A DNA stretch of 64,000 nt from Flavobacteriales bacterium (GCA_020635355.1 JACJZW010000012.1:1-64000), one strand, 5' to 3'; shown: positions 9,389 through 18,114, counted from the first letter of the stretch. A program made the numbers and translations. Notes: generated by a model not told the origin, from the sequence alone.

Positions 9389-9631
9389 ATGAAATCAGCC
9401 GAATTGGAATTGCGCGATGTATTCAATCAAATGATGATGAAGTTTGAGCGGCTTCCCAGTCATGAGCGACGAGGGCGCTATTTGCAAACCACTCGAATTA
9501 CGCAGTGGTTGAGTGACCAACTTAAACGGGAAATACCGGCCAAAACGGTTGTTAAGTTATTCGAGGAACGGGGCTATGAGTTTGTGTTTGAGAAGGGGGG
9601 ATTTCACCATTGGGTACGCAACCCATCATAG
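9389..9631 (+). CDS. Small hypothetical protein, 80 aa
   Basis: Charged, mostly helical 80-residue protein ('MKSAELELRDVFNQ..' to 'GGFHHWVRNPS'), with no signal peptide. The pattern 'RITQWLSDQLKREIPAKTVVKLFEERGYEFVFEKGGFHHWVR' could be a helix-turn-helix followed by a beta hairpin, but I recognise no family. The frame uses the same codon style as neighbouring genes and starts with ATG after 'gtgaagt', which supports it being real. Confidence 0.6.
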   Translation: MKSAELELRDVFNQMMMKFERLPSHERRGRYLQTTRITQWLSDQLKREIPAKTVVKLFEERGYEFVFEKGGFHHWVRNPS

Positions 9632-9730
9632 CATCATTTTTCTTATTAAGTGCATGTACCGAAAAGGGTGAAAATGCGTGTATAACGAGGAATCCGGGTG
9701 ATTTTCAAGTACATTGGAAAGCATTAACTC

Positions 9731-9738
9731 TACCTTTG
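9731..9738 (+). promoter_or_regulatory. TAnnTTTG -7 box upstream of PAS protein
   Basis: TACCTTTG lies 23 nt before the TTG start at 9762. A TTG at 9714-9716 is only 14 nt upstream of it, shorter than the usual 17-20 nt spacing, so only the -7 element is convincing. Confidence 0.4.
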
Positions 9739-9761
9739 TCGCTTCTTAACGTGCCCGTTAA

Positions 9762-11876
9762 TTGGAAACTGAAACTAAACTACAATTAGAATTTTACGCC
9801 ACCCTTTTGGATGGTGTAGAAGATACCGTAATGGTGCTTGACGCCCAGTACAACTTGATGTACATGAACCGTGTTGGTCAGGAACGTATGAGTCAAATAG
9901 CCGGGGATCCGGTTCATCCCGGAGATCCGGTCACCAAGTGTATGCCCAGGGAATCTCACGACAACTTCTTCAAACTAGCACCTCTGGCATTGGACGGCAC
10001 GGAGCAAAAGTTTGAGTTCATCTTTAAGGTTGGGAGGGAAATCATTGTTACGGATACCCGGTTGTTGCCCATCAACTTAAACGGGAATCCCGGTGTTCAG
10101 GTAATCGCCACCAGAAAAACACTGGAGCGCAAGCTAAAGAGAGAACTGATTCTCTCCGAACGTCGCTTTGAATCCGTTGTTGATGACCTTACTGAAATGG
10201 TGGTTCGATGGAAACCAAACGGTATTCGAACCTTCGTGAATAAAGCGTACTGTGAAGCGTACGGCATCACCGAGGAGCTGGCTATCGGAACTTCTTTTTT
10301 TGCGTTGATAGCGGATGAAGACCATCAGGATGTCCGGGAGCGTATCGCCAATCTTTCACCGGAAAACCCGGTAAGCACCGGCATTCATAAGATTACACGA
10401 CCCGATGGAACCAGGGGGTGGAACGAATGGACGGATCGGGCCTTTTTTGATCACCGTGGCAAAATCAAAGAGCTTCAAAGTACCGGACGGGATATTTCTA
10501 AGTTGATGGAATCCAACATGATCTTTCAGGACATGCTGGACAAATGTTTGGTGGGTGTCTACATTATTGTTGGTGGGAAGGTGGTGATGGTTAACCGGGA
10601 GTTCTGTCGCATTTTTGGGTACGAACAAGCAGAAATCAGCTCACTGGATTTGAAGAATCTGGTTCACCCGGATTATCATACACTCATAGAAGAAAAAATC
10701 CAAAAACGTTTGGATGGAACCGCGGAAAATCGACGGTATGAGTTTGTTGCCGTTCGAAAAGATCAACAGCAACGATGGGTGGAAGTCCTCGGTAGTAAAA
10801 CGCTCTATGGTGGAAAGGAAGCCATCATTGGTACCGTTCAGGATATTACCGATCGCAAAGGAAATCTGGAAGAACTGATCAGTTCCAGAGCCAAATTGGA
10901 AACCATATTGGAGCACACCAGAAATCAGTATTTCCTGGTAGATCTCAATTTCAAAATCATTTCATACAACAAGGCAGCGGAAGATTATGCCAACCTGGAG
11001 TACTCTCATCGGACCCTGGATCAGGATTCCATTCTGAGCTTCATTCGTCCTGAAAAACAGGAGGCCTTCATCAACATGATTGAAGAGGTCAAAAGTGGGA
11101 AGGTGGTTACCTACGTCAGGGAGGATAAAGGTATTCGAAATCGGTGGTTTGAAATCAGCTTGATACCCGTTAAGACCGGTAAGAAAGTTACCGCCTTCGT
11201 GCTGTCCGGAGAAGATATTACGACGAAGAAAATGGCCGAGGCGGAGCTGTTGTCCCGAATTGAATTATTTAAGGATTTGTCCTTCATTACCTCGCATGAG
11301 CTGCGAACAGAATATGCACGTTTGCACGCCTTATTGGGTTCCATCAAGGATATTGGCGCCTTCAATCCATACGTTCAAAAGTTGATTACCGAGAGTCAAT
11401 CATCGTTCAAGAAGTTGAATGAATCCATCTTCAAACTCAATAACAAGATCAACTTCTCACACCGGACCTTTATGGGAACCATTTTGCAAATGCCGGAGAT
11501 TGATGAGATTGTACTGGTAGAAGATGATGAAATTATCAGCACGGTTCACGAAAGCTTGATCCAATCATTCACGGAGGTCGACAAGATTCTTCATTATAAC
11601 AACGCCGATGATTCCATGGACTATCTAAAGGCTAATCGGGATCGCGATTTTCTCGTGTTTCTCGATCTTAGTATGCCCGGTAAGAGCGGGTGGGATTTTC
11701 TGGACGAACTCAATGAGCTGGATTTGAATGTAATTGTCGTCATCCTAAGTGGCTCGATCGATCTGAACGATCGCATCCGCGCAGCCGATTATCCGCAGGT
11801 GCGCGAGTTCCTCTCCAAACCGCTCACCCGCGAAATAGTGCAAAAGATCTTTGATCAGATGACCACTCCCGTATAA
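9762..11876 (+). CDS. Multi-PAS sensor with DHp-like segment and receiver domain, no kinase catalytic domain
   Basis: 704 residues, cytoplasmic. Four PAS-type domains are visible: about 10-115 ('LLDGVEDTVMVLDAQYNLMY'), 130-245, 250-365 (ending 'VQDITDRK') and 370-495 (ending 'LSGEDITTKK'). Next comes a dimerisation/phosphotransfer-like helix with an H-box 'SFITSHELRTEYARLHALL' (normally SHELRTPL). There is then no N, G1 or G2 box of an HATPase domain. After roughly 60 residues a receiver domain follows: 'IVLVEDDEI' acidic pair, 'FLDLSMPG' phosphoacceptor Asp, 'LSKPL' Lys. It may be phosphorylated in trans or pass on a PAS signal. TTG 9762 is the first possible start; a TAA is directly upstream in frame. 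Confidence 0.85.
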   Translation: METETKLQLEFYATLLDGVEDTVMVLDAQYNLMYMNRVGQERMSQIAGDPVHPGDPVTKCMPRESHDNFFKLAPLALDGTEQKFEFIFKVGREIIVTDTRLLPINLNGNPGVQVIATRKTLERKLKRELILSERRFESVVDDLTEMVVRWKPNGIRTFVNKAYCEAYGITEELAIGTSFFALIADEDHQDVRERIANLSPENPVSTGIHKITRPDGTRGWNEWTDRAFFDHRGKIKELQSTGRDISKLMESNMIFQDMLDKCLVGVYIIVGGKVVMVNREFCRIFGYEQAEISSLDLKNLVHPDYHTLIEEKIQKRLDGTAENRRYEFVAVRKDQQQRWVEVLGSKTLYGGKEAIIGTVQDITDRKGNLEELISSRAKLETILEHTRNQYFLVDLNFKIISYNKAAEDYANLEYSHRTLDQDSILSFIRPEKQEAFINMIEEVKSGKVVTYVREDKGIRNRWFEISLIPVKTGKKVTAFVLSGEDITTKKMAEAELLSRIELFKDLSFITSHELRTEYARLHALLGSIKDIGAFNPYVQKLITESQSSFKKLNESIFKLNNKINFSHRTFMGTILQMPEIDEIVLVEDDEIISTVHESLIQSFTEVDKILHYNNADDSMDYLKANRDRDFLVFLDLSMPGKSGWDFLDELNELDLNVIVVILSGSIDLNDRIRAADYPQVREFLSKPLTREIVQKIFDQMTTPV

Positions 11877-11902
11877 CAGCCGCACACCAATACGATGCGT
11901 TG

Positions 11903-11910
11903 TACGTTTG
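11903..11910 (+). promoter_or_regulatory. TAnnTTTG -7 box, 6 nt before start codon
   Basis: TACGTTTG followed by six bases and the GTG at 11917. It fits the leaderless pattern seen at several other genes in this window. Confidence 0.45.
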
Positions 11911-11916
11911 TGATCT

Positions 11917-12900
11917 GTGAAGTGGTTATTCTTCATCAACTTTTTGTTGATCGCTTGGTTTAGTCAGGCCCAAACCATTGGTAAGGCCGATGTGAATAAT
12001 CGGTTCTGGCATCTGGATCATCGAAGTGATGCATCAGCTGCCGCCACAGGAGGATGCTTGATGACCAGTGATCAACCGTCTGCTGCCGCCTGGATTAATC
12101 CCGCAGTGTTAGGCTTCAATACCGGTCAATACGGTTCAGCAACCTACCATCCCTTGTTTACCCGACTCATTCCGGATGCCTCTGCCGCCACTATGACCAT
12201 GGGGTATACCCGTAAAAATCTCGGACTTGGTTTTTTAAATCAATACACCTCGATTTCTGCCATAGATAGTAACGGACAGTCCAGAACATTTGCATTTTAT
12301 GCCATCCAACCCGGTTTGGCCGTTCGATTGGCTCGGCCCATATCCGTTGGATTAACGTGGGGTTGGGATGTTTACAACGAGGTGGATCAGCAAACGGAGT
12401 TCAGGAGCCACGCCACGTCGGGTTCACTTGGAATCTTTTACACCGATACCATGCATCGGGATTCAGCAACCTGGATCGTGTCTGGCGGAGTGTCCTGGAG
12501 TAATTTAAGTTCCAAGGTTCAGTTTCAGTTCAGGGATCGTCAGGCGGTGCCTTCCTTTATCAATGTTGGTGCATCCATCACCCGGGAGGAAGGTCGTCAT
12601 GCCATCAAATACCAGATAGAAGCTTCCAATAAAGAAGTGGGTCCTTTTCAACTCCCGTCGAGTGTTTCGTTGAGAACCGGAATTCGCTATCGATACAAAT
12701 GGATTCAGGCAGGAACTGGAATGTACACAACCTTAACCGGGACAGCACATTCTCCATCCGGATGGAATGCCGGAGTTGGGCTGGTAGACGATTCCTACTC
12801 GGTATTCCTGGCCATACCTGTTCAGGAAACCATTGCGGGTGAATCCTCATTCTTACCTAGAGGATTTATGATGAGTATGAACTATCACGCCCGCCCTTGA
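11917..12900 (+). CDS. PorV/PorQ-like outer-membrane protein
   Basis: 327 residues beginning at GTG 11917 with a signal peptide ('FFINFLLIAWFSQAQ'). The mature start has 'SDASAAATGGCLMTSDQPSA' then 'INPAVLG', the small-residue loop and N-P-A-x-L-G block typical of FadL-like PorV/PorQ-family barrels of the type IX secretion system. Repeated amphipathic strands follow, with a final 'GFMMSMNYHARP'. Genuine T9SS PorV is usually longer and this lacks several of its blocks, so I assign the superfamily only. T9SS cargo genes in this window (14056, 46124) make a T9SS-related role possible but unproven. Confidence 0.6.
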   Translation: MKWLFFINFLLIAWFSQAQTIGKADVNNRFWHLDHRSDASAAATGGCLMTSDQPSAAAWINPAVLGFNTGQYGSATYHPLFTRLIPDASAATMTMGYTRKNLGLGFLNQYTSISAIDSNGQSRTFAFYAIQPGLAVRLARPISVGLTWGWDVYNEVDQQTEFRSHATSGSLGIFYTDTMHRDSATWIVSGGVSWSNLSSKVQFQFRDRQAVPSFINVGASITREEGRHAIKYQIEASNKEVGPFQLPSSVSLRTGIRYRYKWIQAGTGMYTTLTGTAHSPSGWNAGVGLVDDSYSVFLAIPVQETIAGESSFLPRGFMMSMNYHARP

Positions 12901-12913
12901 AACGATCCAAATC

Positions 12914-12943
12914 AAAAAAGCCACTCACAGGGTGAATGGCTTT
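12914..12943 (-). terminator. Intrinsic terminator between convergent genes
   Basis: Stem AAAGCCA (12917-12923) with TGGCTTT (12937-12943), extended inside by TCAC/GTGA-type pairs. Read on the minus strand the stem is followed by a T-run, so it best terminates the cysteine-repeat lipoprotein gene; it may also serve the plus-strand barrel gene. Confidence 0.7.
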
Positions 12944-12962
12944 GATATCGTTTTGTCTGACT

Positions 12963-13658
12963 TTAAGGTTGAACACAGTTACATGTTTTATCAACTTTGC
13001 CTTTTTGGCCTGTTGTGGTAATGCAATCATCCCCAATGTTTTTACGCAAATTCATGCAATCATACATCGTATTGGATCCGGTGCCTTCGCACTTGCAGTC
13101 CTTGTTGATTTTACCAACCGTTCCAGCCGCTGTTTTGCATGGGTCTCCGTAATTCATTTTCAAATCCGGGCAATCGTATTTTGAATCTGTAGCAGATCCT
13201 TCGCATTTGCAATCCTTGTTGATCTTGCCAACGGTTCCATTGGCTGTTTTACATGGGTCACCGTAGTTCGCCTTTTGATCTGGGCAATCGTATTTATTGT
13301 CGGTATTGCTACCCACACATTTACAATCTTTGTTGATGGTTCCACGGGTTCCGGCTGCAGTTTTACAAGGATCACCATAGTTGGCTTTCAAGTCCGGGCA
13401 ATCAAAACGTTTATCGGTGTTAGGCGCTACGCATTCGCAGTTTTTATTCACGAATCCTTCATTGCCGGAAGCCGTTCGGCATTTGTCTTTAAAGTTGAGT
13501 TTAAGGGCCGGACAATCGTATTTCTTATCGTCCTTCTTTTCCGTTTTCTTTTTGATGAACCGGAAGATGTCGTCACGGTCGCTGTTGTCTTTACAGGCCG
13601 ACAACGATAGCATGGCTCCAACAACGAGGAGCAGTGTGAGTTTGATGAGATTTTTCAT
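12963..13658 (-). CDS. Lipoprotein with five tandem 38-residue cysteine repeats
   Basis: 231 residues with a lipoprotein signal (lipobox LSLSAC, about residue 21) and then a short Lys/Asp-rich linker. The rest is five tandem repeats of 38 residues (the last shortened to 33), each starting (Y/F)DCP.L and containing G-D-P-C near position 14 and C-x-C near 28-30. That is four Cys per repeat in fixed positions, 20 in total, probably two disulfides per module. Repeats 2-4 are nearly identical, so the array has expanded recently. The consensus recalls short Cys modules ('C..G..CDDGN..T.....NC.C') found in secreted Bacteroidota proteins, but I do not know its function. ATG 13658 begins the lipoprotein signal. 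Confidence 0.8.
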   Translation of the reverse strand: MKNLIKLTLLLVVGAMLSLSACKDNSDRDDIFRFIKKKTEKKDDKKYDCPALKLNFKDKCRTASGNEGFVNKNCECVAPNTDKRFDCPDLKANYGDPCKTAAGTRGTINKDCKCVGSNTDNKYDCPDQKANYGDPCKTANGTVGKINKDCKCEGSATDSKYDCPDLKMNYGDPCKTAAGTVGKINKDCKCEGTGSNTMYDCMNLRKNIGDDCITTTGQKGKVDKTCNCVQP

Positions 13659-13676
13659 ATTCAAATTCGAGGATAT

Positions 13677-13706
13677 CAAAAATACAGTGGAAAGTTGGCT
13701 TGTCAA
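13677..13706 (-). promoter_or_regulatory. Bacteroidota-type promoter of cysteine-repeat lipoprotein
   Basis: On the minus strand: TTG (13706-13704), 19 nt, TATTTTTG (13684-13677), then 18 nt to the ATG. Both elements and the spacing match the Bacteroidota -33/-7 promoter. Confidence 0.6.
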
Positions 13707-13801
13707 CCGGGTAACATCGGTTGATCGTCATTTTTCCCTTGCAACTGGTTCTCCGTTCGAGGTCAATTGCGTTGCTGAACATTGGGTTTTTGTCAGATCA
13801 G

Positions 13802-13842
13802 TCCGCAGTCCCTTCCGCATGGGCTGGGTGATAGACTGCGGA
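13802..13842. repeat. Two-hairpin dispersed repeat, copy 1 (module B only)
   Basis: Perfect 9-bp stem TCCGCAGTC (13802-13810) with GACTGCGGA (13834-13842) around a loop containing GGGCTGGG. It lies in the 350-bp gap between the cysteine-repeat lipoprotein and the LamG gene; I see nothing else definite in that gap. Four more copies lie between the genes up to 18.2 kb. Confidence 0.75.
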
Positions 13843-14055
13843 GAGTTGGGTTGACTCAATTTTAATTGCCCTCTTGAACAACAGCCGCGTTAGCATTTCA
13901 GAAAAAGCGTTCTGCAGGTATTGCTGTATTTTCGGATTGCTGATATACTTTAGCATTCCGTTCAAAACCTCTGCACTTTTAGTCATAAACGGAGGTTTCA
14001 ATTGAATGGAAACCAACTAAATCAAATTTTTAGACCTAAAGAGATTAAGCCTAAC

Positions 14056-15150
14056 ATGAAAATAAGATTGTACTCCTTTGCCATTATTCTGATTATAGTT
14101 ACCGGATTTTATACAGCCAAGGCGCAAGGGCCAACTCAGGGATTGCTGGCCTATTGGTCATTTTCGGGTAGTGCTGCTGACTCCTCAGGTAACGGACACA
14201 ACGGCACGGTGAACGGTGCCACGCTTACCACGGATCGTTTCGGAAACTCTAATTCCGCGTATTATTTTGATGGGAATGATTACATCGACTTTGGGGCAAG
14301 TTCATCACTTACGCCCAACAATCATACTGTTAACCTCTGGTTTAAATATACCGACGATGCCAACTCCCCACAGGTCTTGTTTAATAACACGAATTCCAAT
14401 TCCGGTGAGTACGGGGTTATGGCGTATTACGTTGCGGGATATGGAATGCGATACAAAGCAGCCGCAGGAAGCAGTGATCGGGTGAGTTTCGTTGAAACCT
14501 CACCTTCGTATGCGGATGGGCATTGGCACATGTTAACTGGTACGTATGACACGGCCACGAACAAACTCGCGATGTATATTGATGAGTGTTTTGTTGGTTA
14601 TCAGAATGGTGCAGGTACGAAAGGTGGATTGAATGCTACAGATAATATTACCTATAATCCAACGGAACACTGGGTGGCCGGAGCAGCATCTCAATACTTC
14701 AGCAGTACCGTCAATAATGGTCCGCAATACTTCAAGGGGTCACTTGACGATATCCGGATTTACAACCGATCGCTGAGCCCAATGGAAATCAGAGATCTCT
14801 ATTATGAAGGCATTACCATTTATGACACCGTTAGGGTTTCCATCGCCGTCACCGATACACTATACATGGATATTCAATGGTCCAGCAGTGCCAGTCAATT
14901 CAATCAAGCGAAGGTTTATCCAAATCCGGCAAAGGACAAAATCGTTCTTGACCTGGGTGATTACACCAAGTTATCTGGTCATCGCGTTCAGATTTACAAT
15001 GCTGTGGGGACTAAACTCTACGATCAGGCCATCACTAGCAAAACGATGACCATTGACGTAAGCACGTTAGGGGCAGACGGGACGTATGTTCTGAATATAA
15101 CCGATTCCTCTGGGGCAGCGATCAATGTTAAAATCCTCGTTTTGCATTGA
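14056..15150 (+). CDS. LamG-domain protein with T9SS type A sorting signal
   Basis: 364 residues, secreted. Signal peptide ('MKIRLYSFAIILIIVTGFYT..AQ'), then a concanavalin A-like/LamG_3 domain from about residue 30 to 240 ('GLLAYWSFSGSAADSSGNGH' at its start, 'GSLDDIRIYNRSLSPMEI' at its end, both hallmark LamG_3 blocks). A linker 'DTVRVSIAVTDTLYMDI' precedes a C-terminal type A sorting domain ('KVYPNPAKDKIVLDL' ... 'GTYVLNITDSSG'). The protein is expected to be exported by Sec, translocated by T9SS and attached to the surface. LamG domains often bind glycans or protein partners. ATG 14056 begins the signal peptide. It sits between two copies of the dispersed hairpin repeat. Confidence 0.85.
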   Translation: MKIRLYSFAIILIIVTGFYTAKAQGPTQGLLAYWSFSGSAADSSGNGHNGTVNGATLTTDRFGNSNSAYYFDGNDYIDFGASSSLTPNNHTVNLWFKYTDDANSPQVLFNNTNSNSGEYGVMAYYVAGYGMRYKAAAGSSDRVSFVETSPSYADGHWHMLTGTYDTATNKLAMYIDECFVGYQNGAGTKGGLNATDNITYNPTEHWVAGAASQYFSSTVNNGPQYFKGSLDDIRIYNRSLSPMEIRDLYYEGITIYDTVRVSIAVTDTLYMDIQWSSSASQFNQAKVYPNPAKDKIVLDLGDYTKLSGHRVQIYNAVGTKLYDQAITSKTMTIDVSTLGADGTYVLNITDSSGAAINVKILVLH

Positions 15151-15161
15151 TGACCCTGAGT

Positions 15162-15257
15162 TGCCCAACGTCTGTAGCAAAGGCCGGTGGGCAGTGACTT
15201 TGGACTTTCTGTAATCAGTCCGCAGTCCCACCGCACGGGCTAGGCGACAGACCTTGG
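15162..15257. repeat. Two-hairpin dispersed repeat, copy 2 (modules A and B, degenerate)
   Basis: Carries module A (GTCTGTAGCAAAGG..., ending GACTTTGGAC) with an eroded left arm, then module B starting GTCCGCAGTCCCACCGCACG with an eroded right arm (GACAGACCTTGG). It begins 11 nt after the LamG stop codon. Confidence 0.75.
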
Positions 15258-15306
15258 CAATGTACTTTTTGCTCAACCATTGACGTGTTTTGATCGTCAA
15301 TTAGGT

Positions 15307-16290
15307 ATGCGGATGGTTCTGAATCGATTTGGGCGAGTGCTCATACTATGGGTTTGTTGTTTATCCTCATCCGTTCATGCTCAGATCACAAATGAATTTG
15401 CACCTGAGTTTATTTACCTCCCCGTGCCCATCGGGACGCCATATCCATTGGATGCCATCACGATGAACGCCATTCAAAAGAACAAGGTGATCAGTGTAAA
15501 CATTAAGGGGGCAGATATACGGGAACGTTGGACTTTTGACGCCTCCTCCACCCGATTGATGGAGGTGGCGCGATACCAGCGACATGTTGAGGCAGACAAG
15601 TCATTATTGATGCGCAGTACGTATCGCTACGACTCAACCGGTAGGATAGTCGCCTATTGGCGGAACGACATTGAGCATAAGGTGTTATCATCGGAAGTCT
15701 ATCGATATGACACCGCCGGTATCCTGATGATGTATGTACATGTGCGTAGCTTGAGGAAGCGGCGATCAAAGAAGAATCAAAGAGAAGTGATTGATTCAGC
15801 GTATTTCACAAAAACGAATACCTCAGTTGATCGGTTGCACCAGAATAATTCAGGGAGTTATTTGCTCCAATCTGAGCACATGGAATATTGGGTGAATCAA
15901 AAGAATCAATTGGTACTCACTGATTATGGAACTGGTCATGCCTATTACTATGATACACTCACCGGGTCACCCAGGCTCATAGAAGGGTTCCACAGCGAAC
16001 TGGGGCAGGATACTTCGGAGTATTCCGTTTGGCAGGGGAGACGATTGATCCGATACACGTTTGAAAAAGATTATCACACCCACCTTCGATCAGATCATCC
16101 GTTTGCGACTATTGAATCTATGTTTGATCAGGAGAATCGCCTGTTGTGGAGACTGGAGATAAATGGGAAAGACAAGGTATTTCAGTCCTGGAAATACGAT
16201 GAAAATGGATTGCCTTCGGAATCAGTTTTGATTGATCAGAAGGGGTATCGAAATCGTAAATTTACTTATCAGTACACCTTTCGTGACTGA
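15307..16290 (+). CDS. Secreted YD-repeat-like protein of unknown function
   Basis: 328 residues. ATG 15307 gives a signal peptide ('FGRVLILWVCCLSSSVHAQ'). The body contains YD-like units ('YRYDSTGRIVAYWRND', 'YRYDTAGILMMYVHV', 'WKYDENGLPSESV'), reminiscent of the protein at 8468-9262 but without clear residue-level homology. There is a strongly basic stretch 'RSLRKRRSKKNQRE' about residue 145. I recognise no family. It is probably a periplasmic or surface protein. It is flanked on both sides by the dispersed hairpin repeat. Confidence 0.65.
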   Translation: MRMVLNRFGRVLILWVCCLSSSVHAQITNEFAPEFIYLPVPIGTPYPLDAITMNAIQKNKVISVNIKGADIRERWTFDASSTRLMEVARYQRHVEADKSLLMRSTYRYDSTGRIVAYWRNDIEHKVLSSEVYRYDTAGILMMYVHVRSLRKRRSKKNQREVIDSAYFTKTNTSVDRLHQNNSGSYLLQSEHMEYWVNQKNQLVLTDYGTGHAYYYDTLTGSPRLIEGFHSELGQDTSEYSVWQGRRLIRYTFEKDYHTHLRSDHPFATIESMFDQENRLLWRLEINGKDKVFQSWKYDENGLPSESVLIDQKGYRNRKFTYQYTFRD

Positions 16291-16315
16291 TGTGGACGTG
16301 CTTTGTGGTGGCAAT

Positions 16316-16430
16316 TAACCCCACTGTCCAAAGTCTGTAGCAAAGGCTGGTGGGGCGGTGACTTTGGACTTTGTATAATCAATCCGCAGTCCCATCGCAA
16401 TGGCTGGGCGACAGAATGCGGATGGTTGTG
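16316..16430. repeat. Two-hairpin dispersed repeat, copy 3 (best module A)
   Basis: Module A has a perfect 10-bp stem, GTCCAAAGTC (16326-16335) with GACTTTGGAC (16360-16369). Module B pairs TCCGCA (16383-16388) with TGCGGA (16417-16422). The repeat occupies most of the gap between the YD-like gene and the convergent lipoprotein gene. Confidence 0.8.
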
Positions 16431-16546
16431 AACCTAAATTAGTCTATAACTCGTCCTTTGTAATCCGTCCTTCGTACTCAACTTTGGTTCGTGCGTAATC
16501 GCTCCAGCATCGTCAGAATAAACAACTACGGTTAATTAATCTCTCC

Positions 16547-17263
16547 TCATTTCCCATTAATCAGTTCAAAGCTTTTTAAGCTATCCGTACTCTCGTTTAC
16601 AGACCACTTTAGTAATCCTTTAGACAAATCGAAGTATGCTCGGCAGCCTTTAAATCCTTCCACCGTAGCTATGATCTCACCATCATACCCCATGCAACGA
16701 TTTAATTTAAAGGTTGAATTATTCGAAATAACCGTTCCATCCAGTTTATGTAAATCAGAATTTGGAACCCCATTGATCAAAATGGTGGTATCTGGGGTCA
16801 CACAAAAAAAACATGAGTTATAGCCTTCACTCATGGTAAAGTCTGAATAATGGAAAAACAAGTATGGGATATCTGACCAGCCTTTTGTGACATCAAACAC
16901 TAACGAATCGTTGTCTTCAGAGTAATAGGTCAGGTGAAATCGTTCAACGAACAAGTCTGCACCAATGTCGCACTCCTTGGTTCGGGTGCCAACATTTTCA
17001 AATTTTAGAACGTCGGTGAATGAGTCCCTCTTTACATAGATGACCGTATCGATTTTGGATGAACTTTTAACTTGATAGATGAGCGAATCCATCGACATAA
17101 CCGGGTTCAACACATCAATTAGGTCTTTGGAAATAAAACGTCTTTCTGAACAATCAACGATAGGCTTATCTCCGCAACCCATTTGAAGAAGCAATGCCGA
17201 AACGAAGCACATGATTATGGCGATTTTGACTTGAATCAATGGCACCTTCAACAAGTATTTCAT
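16547..17263 (-). CDS. Hypothetical lipoprotein
   Basis: 238 residues with a lipoprotein signal (hydrophobic 'VKIAIIMCFVSALLLQMGC', lipobox LQMGC) at about residue 30. The mature part has several cysteines ('DCSERRF', 'TKECDIG', 'SCFFC', 'NRCMG', 'KGCRAYF') and a beta-rich composition, with no family I recognise. Base composition is visibly more AT-rich than the flanking core genes, which fits an acquired gene. It lies between repeat copies 3 and 4. Confidence 0.65.
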   Translation of the reverse strand: MKYLLKVPLIQVKIAIIMCFVSALLLQMGCGDKPIVDCSERRFISKDLIDVLNPVMSMDSLIYQVKSSSKIDTVIYVKRDSFTDVLKFENVGTRTKECDIGADLFVERFHLTYYSEDNDSLVFDVTKGWSDIPYLFFHYSDFTMSEGYNSCFFCVTPDTTILINGVPNSDLHKLDGTVISNNSTFKLNRCMGYDGEIIATVEGFKGCRAYFDLSKGLLKWSVNESTDSLKSFELINGK

Positions 17264-17352
17264 AGTTTGGGATAAAGGACAATAGCAATATAATCGACTT
17301 TATGTAAAGTCAGCAGTTACGGTTGGCAGGCTGAGAGGTTGGAGGCTATGTG

Positions 17353-17405
17353 AATCAATCCGCAGTCCCCACTGCACGGGCAGGGAAACGGACTACGGAG
17401 AGGTG
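17353..17405. repeat. Two-hairpin dispersed repeat, copy 4 (module B only)
   Basis: TCCGCAGTC (17359-17367) pairs with GACTACGGA (17391-17399) with one mismatch around a GC-rich loop. It lies immediately before the 3' end of the next minus-strand gene. Confidence 0.7.
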
Positions 17406-17415
17406 GTATACATTC

Positions 17416-18057
17416 TTACTTGATTAACATGTCACCCAAAAAACCTTGAATTAATTCAAAACGTATAGTGTCACCATCTAGTGATGTCAGAGCTGCATGC
17501 ATTGATGCGTATGTTTTAGTTTTAATCTCTTCAGTTCTGCCAAGAACTTGGATGACGTCCGAAAGATATTTGTTTGAATCACGTTTGCGTATGGATTCGA
17601 ACGTGTGCCACAATCCTATTGTAACATGTGGCAATAAGTAGTACAATGAAATCACCCTACCTTGATAACTTGGACTGTGCATTAAATGTGCATCCACCCT
17701 TGGACTGCTTACAAATCTTAATGGCATATGTTCTGTGACAGAACTATCAAATGATCCATAAGAATGAAGCAGACCATTTCTAAGATTCTTGATCATTTTG
17801 GCAATTTCTAATTGACCATAAAGAGGATTGATAGGGGCTAAAAATTTGACTATCCATCTTTCTATTCTTCCTGGTTCACCCTTATCTTGTTTTATGTCAC
17901 CAAAATAAATTGCGGCTCCATAATCGATCAAACAGTGAGTTAAAATGAATGCGCCCATCATTGATCCCCCATCAATGGCACGATATGCATCAGCAACGGC
18001 AGTATCAAAAAAGTTGCGTTTGATGGATTCGAACTCATTGTTTGAAGCAAAATTCAT
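17416..18057 (-). CDS. Hypothetical cytoplasmic helical protein with R-x4-H motif
   Basis: 213 residues, no signal peptide, mostly helical and AT-rich in codon choice compared with core genes. About residue 90 it has 'MIKNLRNGLLHSYGSF'. R-N-G-L-L-H matches the R-(polar)-x3-H signature of HEPN ribonuclease domains, and it follows a helix containing 'FILTHCLIDYGAAIYF', as in a HEPN bundle. I infer HEPN-like only from this motif and the helical context; no nucleotidyltransferase partner is adjacent. It lies between repeat copies 4 and 5 and near tRNA-Arg, an accessory setting. Confidence 0.6.
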   Translation of the reverse strand: MNFASNNEFESIKRNFFDTAVADAYRAIDGGSMMGAFILTHCLIDYGAAIYFGDIKQDKGEPGRIERWIVKFLAPINPLYGQLEIAKMIKNLRNGLLHSYGSFDSSVTEHMPLRFVSSPRVDAHLMHSPSYQGRVISLYYLLPHVTIGLWHTFESIRKRDSNKYLSDVIQVLGRTEEIKTKTYASMHAALTSLDGDTIRFELIQGFLGDMLIK

Positions 18058-18114
18058 TTAACAAATTTTAGTCTCTTATTTCCACTATTCAACACTCCTA
18101 ATGTCGATAAACTG

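Noticed and set aside
13798..13986. Possible small helical protein on the minus strand
   Set aside because: Its sequence looks protein-like, but its end is encoded by the dispersed hairpin repeat and there is no promoter or ribosome site; left uncalled.
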